Shown here in pieces: positions 52,101-59,432 of a stretch of 59,432 nt of DNA (the first letter of the stretch is position 1; each line of letters starts with the position of its first letter). The position numbers were made by a program, and so were the translations under genes. The notes under the pieces were generated by a model. The model made no database searches. It was not told the origin of the DNA and worked only from the letters and a program-made list of their open reading frames with translations. The stretch is from Coraliomargarita sp. (lineage in GTDB: Bacteria > Verrucomicrobiota > Verrucomicrobiia > Opitutales > UBA953): NCBI GenBank assembly GCA_024638885.1, contig JAHEJL010000009.1:69966-129397 (forward strand), read 5' to 3'.

Positions 52101-53186
52101 TTACCCCAGAGACCCCTGGTAAAGGGCGTCTGAACCGACCAGGGACACCTGCAGCCCCCCTACGGGCAAGGCCACCCCATCATGCCAGCTCGGCGCCTCC
52201 GGATCGCCCGTCCGCGGGGCCACGAAGGCGTAGAGGTAATCGGCCGAACCGGCGGCCAGCATCGCCGAGGCGAGGCGCGGGCCGGCTTCGATCAGCACCC
52301 CGGTGAGCTTCTCCTGCGCGCAACGCTCCGCCCAGACCTTGAGGAAGGAGGCTTCGTCGCCGACCAGCGCCCAGGCCTTGATGCCCTCGGCCTCATACCA
52401 GGCGAGGTCGGACTTCTTGGCGGAGCTACCGAGGCCGACGACGATCGTGCGCGAACGGTGCGCATCCTGGAACAGGTTCAGGCCGGCGCGACCGGCGGTC
52501 TTGAAGTGACGGTCCAGGACGAAGCGCACCGGACAGGTCTCGCCGTCGTCGCCACGCGCGGTGAGGCGCGGATTGTCGGCGAGCGCGGTGTCGGCGCTCA
52601 CGGCGATGGCGGGATAAAGCCGGCGCAGGCGATGGACATAGGCTTGCGCGGCGGCACCGGTGATCGCCCTGCCCTGCCCCGCGGGCAAGGTCAGCTTGCC
52701 GTCGAGCGTCGAGGCGACCTTGAGCGCGAGCAGCGGCGCGCCGCGGACGATCCAGTGGTTGAAGATCAGGTTCAGCTCGGCGCATTCGGCGCCCAGCACG
52801 CCTTCGACGACCGCGACGCCTCTGGCGCGCAGGAGATCGAGGCCATGGCCGGCGTGCGCCGGGTTCGGGTCGCGGGCACCCACGACGACGGTGCGGAAAC
52901 CGGCGGCCAGGATGGCGTCGACGCACGGCGGCGTGCGCCCATGCGTGCAGCAAGGCTCGAGGGTGACGTGCAGGACGGCGTCCGCGGCGGGCTTACGGCC
53001 CAAGGCGCGCAGGGCCATCACCTCGGCATGCGGCTCGCCGGCCTTGGCGTGGAAACCTTCGGCGACGATCCGGCCGCCTTCGGTGATCACCGCCCCGACC
53101 ATCGGGTTCGGGTGCGTGCGGCCCCAAGCCTGACGGGCGAGCTCGAGGGCTCGCCGCATCGGAGGCTCGGACGCGGACGCGGACAC
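52101..53186 (-). CDS. ribD: Riboflavin biosynthesis bifunctional deaminase/reductase RibD
   Basis: The 361-residue protein has the deaminase domain with the zinc motif His53-Ala-Glu55 and the PCC-THGRTPPC ligands (Cys79, Cys88). The 5-amino-6-uracil reductase domain follows (LKVASTLDGKLT, then VRFVLDRHFKT and GVLIEAGP). It deaminates and reduces the pyrimidine intermediate of riboflavin synthesis. It starts two bases after the DEAD-box helicase stop, on the same strand. ribE/ribBA are not in the window. Confidence 0.94.
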   Translation of the reverse strand: MSASASEPPMRRALELARQAWGRTHPNPMVGAVITEGGRIVAEGFHAKAGEPHAEVMALRALGRKPAADAVLHVTLEPCCTHGRTPPCVDAILAAGFRTVVVGARDPNPAHAGHGLDLLRARGVAVVEGVLGAECAELNLIFNHWIVRGAPLLALKVASTLDGKLTLPAGQGRAITGAAAQAYVHRLRRLYPAIAVSADTALADNPRLTARGDDGETCPVRFVLDRHFKTAGRAGLNLFQDAHRSRTIVVGLGSSAKKSDLAWYEAEGIKAWALVGDEASFLKVWAERCAQEKLTGVLIEAGPRLASAMLAAGSADYLYAFVAPRTGDPEAPSWHDGVALPVGGLQVSLVGSDALYQGSLG

Positions 53187-53188
53187 GG

Positions 53189-54376
53189 TCAGCGGTTGCG
53201 CTTGCGCGAGGCCGTCGCCGCCTTGGCGGAGCCCGGGGTCAGCTGCGGTTCGGAGTAATAACGGAAACCTTCGAGCTTACGGCGCTCGATGTTACGACCC
53301 AGGAGCTGCTCGATCTGCTGGAGATGGTGCATCTCGTCCGGGGAGTAGAGCGTGTAGGCTTCGCCTTCGGCGGAAGCGCGGCCGGTGCGGCCGATGCGGT
53401 GGACGTAGTCCTCGGCGTGCTCCGGCACGTTGTAGTTGATGACGTGGGTGACGCCGCGGATGTCGAGGCCGCGCGACGCGATGTCGGTGGCGACCATGAT
53501 GCTGAACTTGCCGGACTTGAAGCCCGCGAGGGCGGCGGCGCGCTCGGACTGCGAACGGTCGGCGTGCATCGTGGCGACGGGCGTGCCGTGGCCTTCGATC
53601 CACTCGGCGATGCGGTCGGCGTCGCGCTTGGTACGGGTGAAGACGATGACGGACTTGTAGCCGCTCTTGTTGAGCAGCGACAGGAGCAGGTCGTACTTCT
53701 GGAAGATATCGACGGGATAGATCGCGTGGTCGACCGTGTCGGCGGCGCCGAGGCCCGTGCGGACGTCGACGGTGACCGGGTCGCGCAGCGCCCAGCCGGC
53801 GATGCGGCCGATGGCGTCGGAGATCGTGGCGGAGAAGAGCAGCGTCTGGCGGTCCTTCGGGCAGTAGTTGACGATGCGGGTGACGTCCTCGATGAAGCCC
53901 ATGTCGAGCATGCGGTCGACTTCGTCCATGATCAGGACCTGGATGGACTTCAGGTCCAGGATCTTCTGCTCATGCAGGTCGAGCAGGCGGCCCGGGGTGG
54001 CGATGACGACGTCGACGCCGTCTTCGAGGGCCTTGACCTGGGCGCCGTAGCCCACGCCGCCGTAGAGGAGCGCGGTGCGGGTGCCGAAGTGCTTGCCGTA
54101 TTTCTGGAAGTTCTCGTCGACCTGGACGGCGAGCTCGCGCGTCGGGACGAGGACGAGGCAGCGCGGCTTGCCGGCGGCAGGTCCGAGGATCGACAGGGTC
54201 GGGAGGGCGAAGGCGGCGGTCTTGCCGGTGCCGGTCTGGGCGGCGCCGATGATGTCCTTGCGGGCCATGATGGCCGGGATGGCCTGGGCCTGGATCGGGG
54301 TCGGGGTCACATAACCGTGTTCGGCTAAGGAGCGCAGGACTGGCTCGGGCAGACCGAGGTCGGAAAACGTAGACAT
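53189..54376 (-). CDS. DEAD-box family ATP-dependent RNA helicase (RhlE-like)
   Basis: The 395-residue protein has the Q motif and motifs I (AQTGTGKT), Ia (PTREL), Ib (TPGR), III (SAT), V (ATDIASRGLDI) and VI (HRIGRTGR). Motif II is DEVD (151-154) instead of DEAD. The C-terminal extension is short and basic (RKLEGFRYYSEP, then RKRNR), as in RhlE. It is probably involved in rRNA or mRNA remodelling. It is adjacent to ribD on the same strand with a two-base gap. The DEVD change keeps both acidic residues. Confidence 0.93.
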   Translation of the reverse strand: MSTFSDLGLPEPVLRSLAEHGYVTPTPIQAQAIPAIMARKDIIGAAQTGTGKTAAFALPTLSILGPAAGKPRCLVLVPTRELAVQVDENFQKYGKHFGTRTALLYGGVGYGAQVKALEDGVDVVIATPGRLLDLHEQKILDLKSIQVLIMDEVDRMLDMGFIEDVTRIVNYCPKDRQTLLFSATISDAIGRIAGWALRDPVTVDVRTGLGAADTVDHAIYPVDIFQKYDLLLSLLNKSGYKSVIVFTRTKRDADRIAEWIEGHGTPVATMHADRSQSERAAALAGFKSGKFSIMVATDIASRGLDIRGVTHVINYNVPEHAEDYVHRIGRTGRASAEGEAYTLYSPDEMHHLQQIEQLLGRNIERRKLEGFRYYSEPQLTPGSAKAATASRKRNR

Positions 54377-54493
54377 AAAGTTGAGTTAGAAAGCGATACG
54401 CAGGGGCAAAGGGAAAGGATAAAGGGAGGAAAACTCGGCTGAGAAGGCAAACCTCGGGCCGGACGGGCCATTTGGGCGGTTTCGGGTCCGGGT

Positions 54494-54522
54494 TTGACAA
54501 TCCCCGCGGGATTCCCTGCATA
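54494..54522 (+). promoter_or_regulatory. Promoter of tRNA-His
   Basis: A perfect TTGACA (54494-54499) with a weak -10 TGCATA 17 bases downstream (54517-54522) gives a start about 24 bases before the tRNA. A GTCTTCCTT/AAGGAAG-GAC hairpin with one bulge fills the leader at about 54524-54550. Confidence 0.5.
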
Positions 54523-54553
54523 GGTCTTCCTTCCTCCCAAGGAAGGACGCACG

Positions 54554-54630
54554 GTGGTTGTAGCTCAGTTGGTTAGAGCACTGGTTTGTGGTACCAGGGG
54601 TCGGGGGTTCAAGTCCCCTCAATCACCCCA
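54554..54630 (+). tRNA. tRNA-His (anticodon GTG)
   Basis: A full cloverleaf is visible. The acceptor stem GTGGTTG pairs with CAATCAC at 54620-54626, the anticodon stem CTGGT/ACCAG surrounds loop TTGTGGT with anticodon GTG at 54588-54590, and the T stem has GGTTCAAGTC. The discriminator is C54627 and the CCA end is encoded (54628-54630). A G at 54553 is available as the histidine-specific G-1. A terminator follows directly. Confidence 0.97.
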
Positions 54631-54639
54631 CTTTGCAGG

Positions 54640-54665
54640 AGCCCCGGAGCAATCCGGGGCTTTTC
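54640..54665 (+). terminator. Intrinsic terminator after tRNA-His
   Basis: AGCCCCGG (54640-54647) pairs with CCGGGGCT (54654-54661) around loop AGCAAT, followed by a short T run. It follows the tRNA by ten bases. Confidence 0.75.
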
Positions 54666-54717
54666 TGCGTCCGGGTGCAACCTGTCGGGCCGCGGCGGTG
54701 TATGCTTCACGTCAACC

Positions 54718-55476
54718 ATGCGCCTCACCCTGCTCGCCCTCCTCCCCTTCGCCGCGCTCGCGGCCGACCTCAAGCCGCAGCTGCTGATCCCCGACAAGGT
54801 CGTCTTCGCCGACGACTTCAGCCAGCCGCGCGAACTGAAGGCCGTGGCCGCGAAGTCGCCGCAGGTCGGCGCGTGGAATCCGAACCAAGGCACGCGCTGG
54901 AAGGTCGCCGACGGCGTCCTCAAGGGCGAAGCCTCCTCCGCCGAGTATCAGGCCGCCCACGACACGCACAAGGGCGTGCACCCGCGCATCGTGCTCACGA
55001 AGACGCCGGCCGACTACGTGCTCAAGTTCTCGTTCCGCCTGACCGACGGCAAGCCGTTCGTCGCCGGACAGCGCAAATCCGTCCCGCCCTTCATCGAGAT
55101 CGGCCACCACATCGCCCGCGTGACCTGGGGCGAGAACGGCGCGATGCTCCTGGCCGACGGCGATACGCTGCAGGTAGACGTCGCCAAGGACTTCAAGCTC
55201 GAGACGGGCAAATGGCATACGGTGATGGTCGAACGCCGCGCCGACGAGGTGTGCGTGCAGTTCCAGGACGGCCCCACCTTCTACGGCAAGCACCCGAGCT
55301 ATCAGAGCGAGCTGCATGCGGTCATGCTCGGCGGCCTCGAAGCCGGCCACATGGAAGTCGACGACGTCACCGTCTGGTCGGTCAAGGAAGGCGACCAGCC
55401 GACCTGGGACGCCACGCGGAAGGCCCGGCCGACGACCCAGATGGTCCGCCTCAAGGAAGCTAAGGCGAAGAAGTGA
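54718..55476 (+). CDS. Secreted 3-keto-disaccharide hydrolase-like (DUF1080/concanavalin-fold) protein
   Basis: A 252-residue protein with a signal peptide (MRLTLLALLPFAALA) and a concanavalin-type jelly-roll like the 3-keto-disaccharide hydrolase/DUF1080 family common in PVC bacteria. The opening VFADDFSQPRELKAVA and the middle VLKFSFRLTDGKP resemble the family; ADEVCVQFQDGPTFYGKH lies toward the end. It is probably a periplasmic sugar-binding or glycoside-cleaving protein, but catalytic residues cannot be assigned. It follows the tRNA terminator and ends in a short basic tail (KEAKAKK). Confidence 0.75.
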   Translation: MRLTLLALLPFAALAADLKPQLLIPDKVVFADDFSQPRELKAVAAKSPQVGAWNPNQGTRWKVADGVLKGEASSAEYQAAHDTHKGVHPRIVLTKTPADYVLKFSFRLTDGKPFVAGQRKSVPPFIEIGHHIARVTWGENGAMLLADGDTLQVDVAKDFKLETGKWHTVMVERRADEVCVQFQDGPTFYGKHPSYQSELHAVMLGGLEAGHMEVDDVTVWSVKEGDQPTWDATRKARPTTQMVRLKEAKAKK

Positions 55477-55513
55477 CGGGGCCGGGCCGGCCGGCCCTGA
55501 CGACGGCGCCCGC

Positions 55514-56011
55514 TCAGCCGTGCGCGCCCTTGGACTTGAAGTAGGCCTCGATGGTGTCGCGGATGGCCTTCTCGAACGCGTCATCCTTCGCCTTCAGTTC
55601 GGCGTCGATCGTCGGCTCGCCGACCTGGACGCCGCGGCGGAAAAGCTTTTCGCCCGAGAAAGAGAAACGCTGGCCGTAGTAGGTCACGTAGTTCACATGG
55701 AACTTATAACCCGACTGGTAGTTCGTCAGCACGACGCTGGCCGAGGCCACCGGATAGTCGGGCTTGATCTTCTGCAGGGCCTTGCGGACCTCGGCGGTGA
55801 CTTCCTGCGAGTCGCACTTGATCTTGTTGTCCATGAACCGCGCGTCGTCGAATTCGACCTCGAACGGGAAGAAGATACCGGTCTGCAGGCCGTGGAACTC
55901 GGTGCCCGGGACGCCCCAATAGAGCAAGGAACCCGTCACGCCGGTCACGGCGGCCAGGCAGGCGAGGACGACGGCCGGAGGCATTGGCTTCTTGAGTTCG
56001 ACGGAGCACAT
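55514..56011 (-). CDS. Single-pass membrane-anchored protein of unknown function
   Basis: The 165-residue protein has an N-terminal TM segment (AVVLACLAAVTGVTGSLLYWG) and an extracytoplasmic alpha/beta region with FFPFEVEFDDARF and VVLTNYQSGYKFHVNYVTYYG, ending in a charged helix. No family is recognised. The ATG at 56009-56011 is the likely start, and a second ATG nine codons downstream is possible. It lies 65 bases downstream of the PVC-type cytochrome gene on the same strand, which hints at cotranscription. Confidence 0.7.
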   Translation of the reverse strand: MCSVELKKPMPPAVVLACLAAVTGVTGSLLYWGVPGTEFHGLQTGIFFPFEVEFDDARFMDNKIKCDSQEVTAEVRKALQKIKPDYPVASASVVLTNYQSGYKFHVNYVTYYGQRFSFSGEKLFRRGVQVGEPTIDAELKAKDDAFEKAIRDTIEAYFKSKGAHG

Positions 56012-56076
56012 GGCCGGAAGCCAAAGGACAGCCCCGCCCCGAATCAATCAGATTGGGGCGAGGAGCCTTGAGGCGA

Positions 56077-59004
56077 TCACTTCAGCGTCTGCAGGAAGGC
56101 CTTCACGTCCTCGAGCTCCTGCGGCTTCAGGATCAGGCCCATCGGCGGCATCGGCGAGACGCCGAGCTTCTCGAAGCCCTTCGCGAGGACCTTGTTCGGC
56201 TCGGTCAGCGATTCATGGATGTAGGCCGGCGTGGCGCGCGTGGCGATGCCGTCGAGGGCCGGGCCGATGGCGCTGCCCTTCCCGCCCAGCATGTGGCAGG
56301 TGGCGCAGGCCGCGGTGGGGTGCTTCCAGAAGATGTCGGCGCCACGGGCGGGCACGCCGGCGGTGACGGGCGCTTCGCCGGCCATGGTGAGCTCGCAGAG
56401 CTTCACGTCGTCGAAGAAGGCGTCGCCGCTCGCGGCGACCTGCAGCAGGTTGATGCTGGCCTTGGTCCGGTTGCCGCTGTTGAAGATCACTTCGACCTCG
56501 GTCCAGTCGGATTCGCGGGCGATGACCTTCTCGGTCTCGGCGCGGCCGATATGGTCGTTGAGGCTGGCCTTGCCGCGCATCGCATGGGTCTTGATCCAGG
56601 CGCTGAGGCGATACTCGGTGTTCGGCTTCACGGCGACGTCGGCGAAGAGGCTGGTGTCGTTGTCGCCGCGGGCGATCACGCGGACGGAGTGCTTGCCGGA
56701 GCGGACGAGCGCCGGGTCGATGACGACGCCCCACTGGGTGGTCTTGTTACCGGCACGGTTGCCGTAGTCACGGCGCGTCCAGCCGGCCGGGATCTTCTTG
56801 TCGGCGGAAACTTCCTCGAAGCCCGGGTTGGGCAGCAGGTTCGGACCTTCGACGTAGGTGGCGGTCTTGTGCTTCTTGGCGAGGAGACGGGCGGCTTCGT
56901 TCAGCCACTCGTCGGACTTCACCGTCGCGTCATTCGCAAGCTGGCGCACCAGCGTCTGCACTTCCGGAGAGGTCGGGAAATCGGCCAGCTTCACGAGGGC
57001 GGCCAGGCGGGTGGCCGGGGTCTTGTCGGCGACCACACCGGCGCCGAAGAAGAGCTTCTGGGAGGCGGCGTCGGCGCCGAGGGCGCGGATGGCGTTACGG
57101 CGCAGCTCAGCGGAGGCGGAGAGCAAGGCGGCCTGATGCGTGGCGGCATCGAGCTCGCCGAGACCTTGCAGCGACCAGAGGGCATGGATGGCGGCGACGT
57201 CGGCGGACTTCACGACGAGCTCGCGGAGGGCCGGGGCGAGGTCCTTCTTCTTGCCTTCGACGATCAGGCGCTGGGCGCGGAGGCGGCCATACTGGGTGCT
57301 GCCGGCGAGACCCGCGAGGAGGTCGGCGGAGGCATCGCCCTGCGCGGCCTTGGCCACGGCGCCGGGCTTATCCCAGACGATACGGTAGATGCGGCCACGG
57401 GCGTGGTCGCGGAGGTCGTTCTCGTGCGCGCCGCCGACGCCGGTCTTGGCGTCGAAACCGCCGCGGTTCACGCTCGGGGTCGGGTTATGCTGGATGATGA
57501 AGTTCTGCCAGTCGGCGAACCAGATGGCGCCGTCCGGACCCACTTCGGCGAAGACCGGGGACATCCATTCGTCGGTGCTGGCGACCAGGCTGTAAGCGTC
57601 CTTGGCGACGTAGCCGGCGCCGGCGGGCTGCACATCCATGAGGCCGATCAGCTTCATGGTCGGTTCGCAGACCATCGCCTTGCCCTGCAGGCGGGGCGGG
57701 AGCTGCGCGGAGTAGATGAAGTTCGCGCCGGCGGCGGCGGTGTAGCCGCCCATCACGTCGACCTGACGGAAGTTCGGGGTGATCGTGTGCGCCTTGTCGA
57801 CGAGGTTGATCTTCTTGGCCGACATGCCGCGGGAGCCCTTGGCCCAGGCCGTGGCCGGGATGCCGCCGAAGAAGATCGGGGCGTTGTTGGCCGTGCCGCC
57901 GAAAGCATCGCCGGCCGCGTTGGCGCTCTGGCCCCAGGTGTTGTTCGTGAACTGGTGGAGGAACTCGAGCTTCGAGCCGTCCGCCGCGAAGCGGTAGGTG
58001 CCCTGGGCGAAGTTCTTCTTCTCGCCGCCGATCTCGCCGGCGAAGCCGCTGTAACCGACCGCGCCGCGGAGCCAGTTGTCGTAGCCGTACGAGAGACTGC
58101 TGGTCTGGGCGTGGGTGTCGCGGATACCCCAGCCGGTCAGGACGACCTGACGGACGTCGGCCTTGTCGTCGCCGTCGGTGTCCTTGAGGAAGACGAAATT
58201 CGGGGCCTGCGCGACGATGACGCCGCCGTTGACGAAGACGAGGCTCGTCGGGATGTTGAGATGATCGGCGAAGACCGTGAACTTGTCGGCCTTGCCGTCG
58301 CCGTCGGTGTCTTCGCAGATCTTGATGCGGTCATTGCCCTGCGCCTGGTCTTCCTTCACGCCGTGGGGGTAGTCCGAGGTCTCGCAGACCCAGAGGCGGC
58401 CGCGCGCGTCCCAGGCGAACGCGATCGGCTTCATGATGTCGGGTTCGGAGGCGAAGAGCACCAGTTTCAGGTCGGCCGGGACCTGCGTGCGCTCCATGCT
58501 TCCCTTGACGGAGAAAGGCTTCTGGAAGGTCAGCGGCTCGGGGCGCTTCTCGTAGTTGGCGACCTGCGGGTGCTTCTCGCGGACCTCAGGTTCGCGCTGC
58601 GCCAGGAACTTCTGCCAGCCGGACTTGCGGGCGGGCGAGAGGGCGGCCTCGAGCTCGGAACGGAAAGCGGCCGGCGTCGTGTCGGCCTTGATGACGACCA
58701 CCGCGACCGTCGCGCCGTTCGGCAGCTTGATCGAAGTGTTGAGCGCGGGCGAACCGTCGGCCTTCGGCTTCACCGCCAGGGCGTCGAAGCGTTCGAGCGT
58801 CGCGGCGTCGGGCGTGGCGCCCGTGGCGTAGTCGAACCAGATGGCGTCGCGGCCGAGTTCGGCCATCAGCGGGTGGAGCGGGCCGACCGCGGACTGCTCG
58901 TCGCCCGAGGCGTCCAGATACAGGACCCGGACGGGACCGTCGGTCGGCGCGGCGAAGGCCACGGCGGCAAGGAACAGGGAAAGGAAAGCGACAGGGAGGC
59001 GCAT
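56077..59004 (-). CDS. PVC-type multidomain protein: propeller dehydrogenase domain, HEAT-like region, carbohydrate-binding-like domain, cytochrome c
   Basis: The 975-residue exported protein has a signal peptide (MRLPVAFLSLFLAAVAFA). Next come a ThuA-like N-terminal region (VRVLYLDASGDEQS) and a membrane-bound-dehydrogenase-type beta-propeller with two Ca-loop-like DTDGDGKAD/DTDGDDKAD segments. An Ala/Leu-rich HEAT-like stretch follows. Then comes a CBM-like jelly roll (NLLPNPGFEEVSAD) and a C-terminal cytochrome c with CATCH. This architecture is typical of Planctomycetes/Verrucomicrobia. It may couple oxidation of a sugar to c-type electron transfer in the periplasm. The CBM-like insert between HEAT and heme is unusual to my knowledge. 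The start is the ATG at 59002-59004. Confidence 0.85.
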   Translation of the reverse strand: MRLPVAFLSLFLAAVAFAAPTDGPVRVLYLDASGDEQSAVGPLHPLMAELGRDAIWFDYATGATPDAATLERFDALAVKPKADGSPALNTSIKLPNGATVAVVVIKADTTPAAFRSELEAALSPARKSGWQKFLAQREPEVREKHPQVANYEKRPEPLTFQKPFSVKGSMERTQVPADLKLVLFASEPDIMKPIAFAWDARGRLWVCETSDYPHGVKEDQAQGNDRIKICEDTDGDGKADKFTVFADHLNIPTSLVFVNGGVIVAQAPNFVFLKDTDGDDKADVRQVVLTGWGIRDTHAQTSSLSYGYDNWLRGAVGYSGFAGEIGGEKKNFAQGTYRFAADGSKLEFLHQFTNNTWGQSANAAGDAFGGTANNAPIFFGGIPATAWAKGSRGMSAKKINLVDKAHTITPNFRQVDVMGGYTAAAGANFIYSAQLPPRLQGKAMVCEPTMKLIGLMDVQPAGAGYVAKDAYSLVASTDEWMSPVFAEVGPDGAIWFADWQNFIIQHNPTPSVNRGGFDAKTGVGGAHENDLRDHARGRIYRIVWDKPGAVAKAAQGDASADLLAGLAGSTQYGRLRAQRLIVEGKKKDLAPALRELVVKSADVAAIHALWSLQGLGELDAATHQAALLSASAELRRNAIRALGADAASQKLFFGAGVVADKTPATRLAALVKLADFPTSPEVQTLVRQLANDATVKSDEWLNEAARLLAKKHKTATYVEGPNLLPNPGFEEVSADKKIPAGWTRRDYGNRAGNKTTQWGVVIDPALVRSGKHSVRVIARGDNDTSLFADVAVKPNTEYRLSAWIKTHAMRGKASLNDHIGRAETEKVIARESDWTEVEVIFNSGNRTKASINLLQVAASGDAFFDDVKLCELTMAGEAPVTAGVPARGADIFWKHPTAACATCHMLGGKGSAIGPALDGIATRATPAYIHESLTEPNKVLAKGFEKLGVSPMPPMGLILKPQELEDVKAFLQTLK

Positions 59005-59024
59005 AGGGGTATGAAACAAGCCAA

Positions 59025-59054
59025 ACCACGGCAGGTTCGGAAGCAATCCGTGGT
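59025..59054. promoter_or_regulatory. Inverted repeat upstream of the PVC-type cytochrome gene
   Basis: ACCACGG (59025-59031) and CCGTGGT (59048-59054) form a perfect 7-bp inverted repeat 16 bases apart, 21-50 bases before the ATG. It could be an operator or a leader hairpin. Confidence 0.35.
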
Positions 59055-59142
59055 ATCGTCAAAAAATGGGCATTCCCCACCCCTCCGGCGGGAAAGCTGT
59101 CGTAAAAATGAAAGCCCCCTGCCCGGGCGGCCGGCCGGGCAC

Positions 59143-59171
59143 AAAAAAAACGGCGCCCGGATGGGCGCCGT
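59143..59171 (-). terminator. Intrinsic terminator after groEL
   Basis: ACGGCGCCC (59150-59158) pairs with GGGCGCCGT (59163-59171), followed on the minus strand by a run of eight T residues. It lies 26 bases past the groEL stop. Confidence 0.88.
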
Positions 59172-59196
59172 CGTTGGGAGCGATCGCTCAGCGACC

Positions 59197-59432
59197 TCAG
59201 TGGTCGTGGTGGTCGTTCGCGGCGGGCTTGCTCTCTTCCGGGAGGTCCGTGATGAGGCACTCCGTGGTGAGCAGCAGGCCGGCGACGGACGCGGCGTTGG
59301 TGATCGCGGTGCGGGTGACCTTGGTCGGGTCGACGACGCCGGCCTTGATGAGGTCTTCGTATTCGCCGGTGGCCACGTTGTAGCCTTCGGCGCCCTTGTG
59401 CTTGAGCATCACTTCCTGGACGATGAGGGAAC
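59197..59432 (-). CDS. groEL: Chaperonin GroEL, C-terminal part only (truncated at window edge)
   Basis: The readable C-terminal 78 residues include [40 protein letters not shown] and [18 protein letters not shown], which are the conserved end of GroEL's equatorial domain. The protein ends ANDHHDH, a His/Asp-rich tail, instead of the GGM repeats of E. coli. The 5' end lies outside the window to the right. PVC bacteria often have more than one groEL copy, so which one this is cannot be said. Confidence 0.93.
   Translation of the reverse strand, partial: SLIVQEVMLKHKGAEGYNVATGEYEDLIKAGVVDPTKVTRTAITNAASVAGLLLTTECLITDLPEESKPAANDHHDH

Noticed and set aside
1..59432. CRISPR arrays, insertion sequences, integrase genes or prophage genes
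   Set aside because: No regularly spaced direct repeats, transposase motifs or phage structural genes were found anywhere in the window.

Overview
The window is 59.4 kb of high-GC, gene-dense chromosomal DNA with about 53 protein genes and one tRNA gene. It carries no insertion sequence, prophage, CRISPR array or rRNA. The gene content points to a Gram-negative member of the PVC group, most likely Verrucomicrobiota (Opitutae-like). The evidence is a very large pilus-like protein resembling the Verru_Chthon cassette A family, a PVC-type propeller/HEAT/cytochrome c protein, a ThuA-domain protein, a 3-keto-disaccharide-hydrolase-like secreted protein, an LpxC-FabZ fusion next to lpxA, and a SecDF fusion. 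This lineage call is inferred from families, not from a marker-gene tree.

Layout. 1-3.3 kb: an ornithine-lipid-synthase-like acyltransferase fusion, TatD and an EVE-domain protein. 3.2-11.9 kb: a catabolic block with two related MFS transporters, a ThuA protein, an enolase-superfamily enzyme, a LysR regulator and, divergent from it, a DHDPS-like aldolase plus an Old Yellow Enzyme. 11.9-18 kb: a membrane-anchored methyltransferase, a small Lys-rich secreted protein, and the giant pilus-like protein with a secreted partner. 18-22.8 kb: yajC-secDF-recJ. 22.9-26.7 kb: a KUP potassium transporter, a lipoprotein and carA. 26.8-30.3 kb: queE, queD and queC, interrupted by an outer-membrane barrel and a small CPLC protein. 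30.4-35 kb: ybeY, a HIT protein, galE and divergent leuS. 35.1-41.9 kb: a hexuronate locus, with an MFS importer divergent from a five-gene operon ending in uxaC. 42-43.1 kb: two envelope proteins. 43.1-46.8 kb: a compact operon of a trpG/pabA-type amidotransferase gene, nrdR, an unknown gene, a HIT gene, tsaB and alr. 47.1-50.5 kb: lpxC-fabZ, lpxA, a dienelactone hydrolase and a lipoprotein. 50.6-54.4 kb: a divergent pyrimidine phosphorylase, ribD and a DEAD-box helicase. 54.5-59 kb: tRNA-His and PVC-type secreted proteins. The right edge cuts a groEL gene.

The genes work together in several visible groups: lipid A biosynthesis, protein export, queuosine biosynthesis, hexuronate breakdown through 2-keto-3-deoxygluconate, and a cotranscribed housekeeping operon. 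No complete, clearly new defence or mobile system was found. The least explained material is the pilus-like pair at 13.2-18.0 kb, the Cys-motif envelope pair inside the queuosine genes at 28.0-29.6 kb, and a recurrent promoter arrangement (TTGC, 18 bases, TATCTG) that puts predicted transcription starts almost on the start codon. A run of secreted proteins with Lys-rich tails, and several enzymes with altered active-site residues, are also worth a second look.
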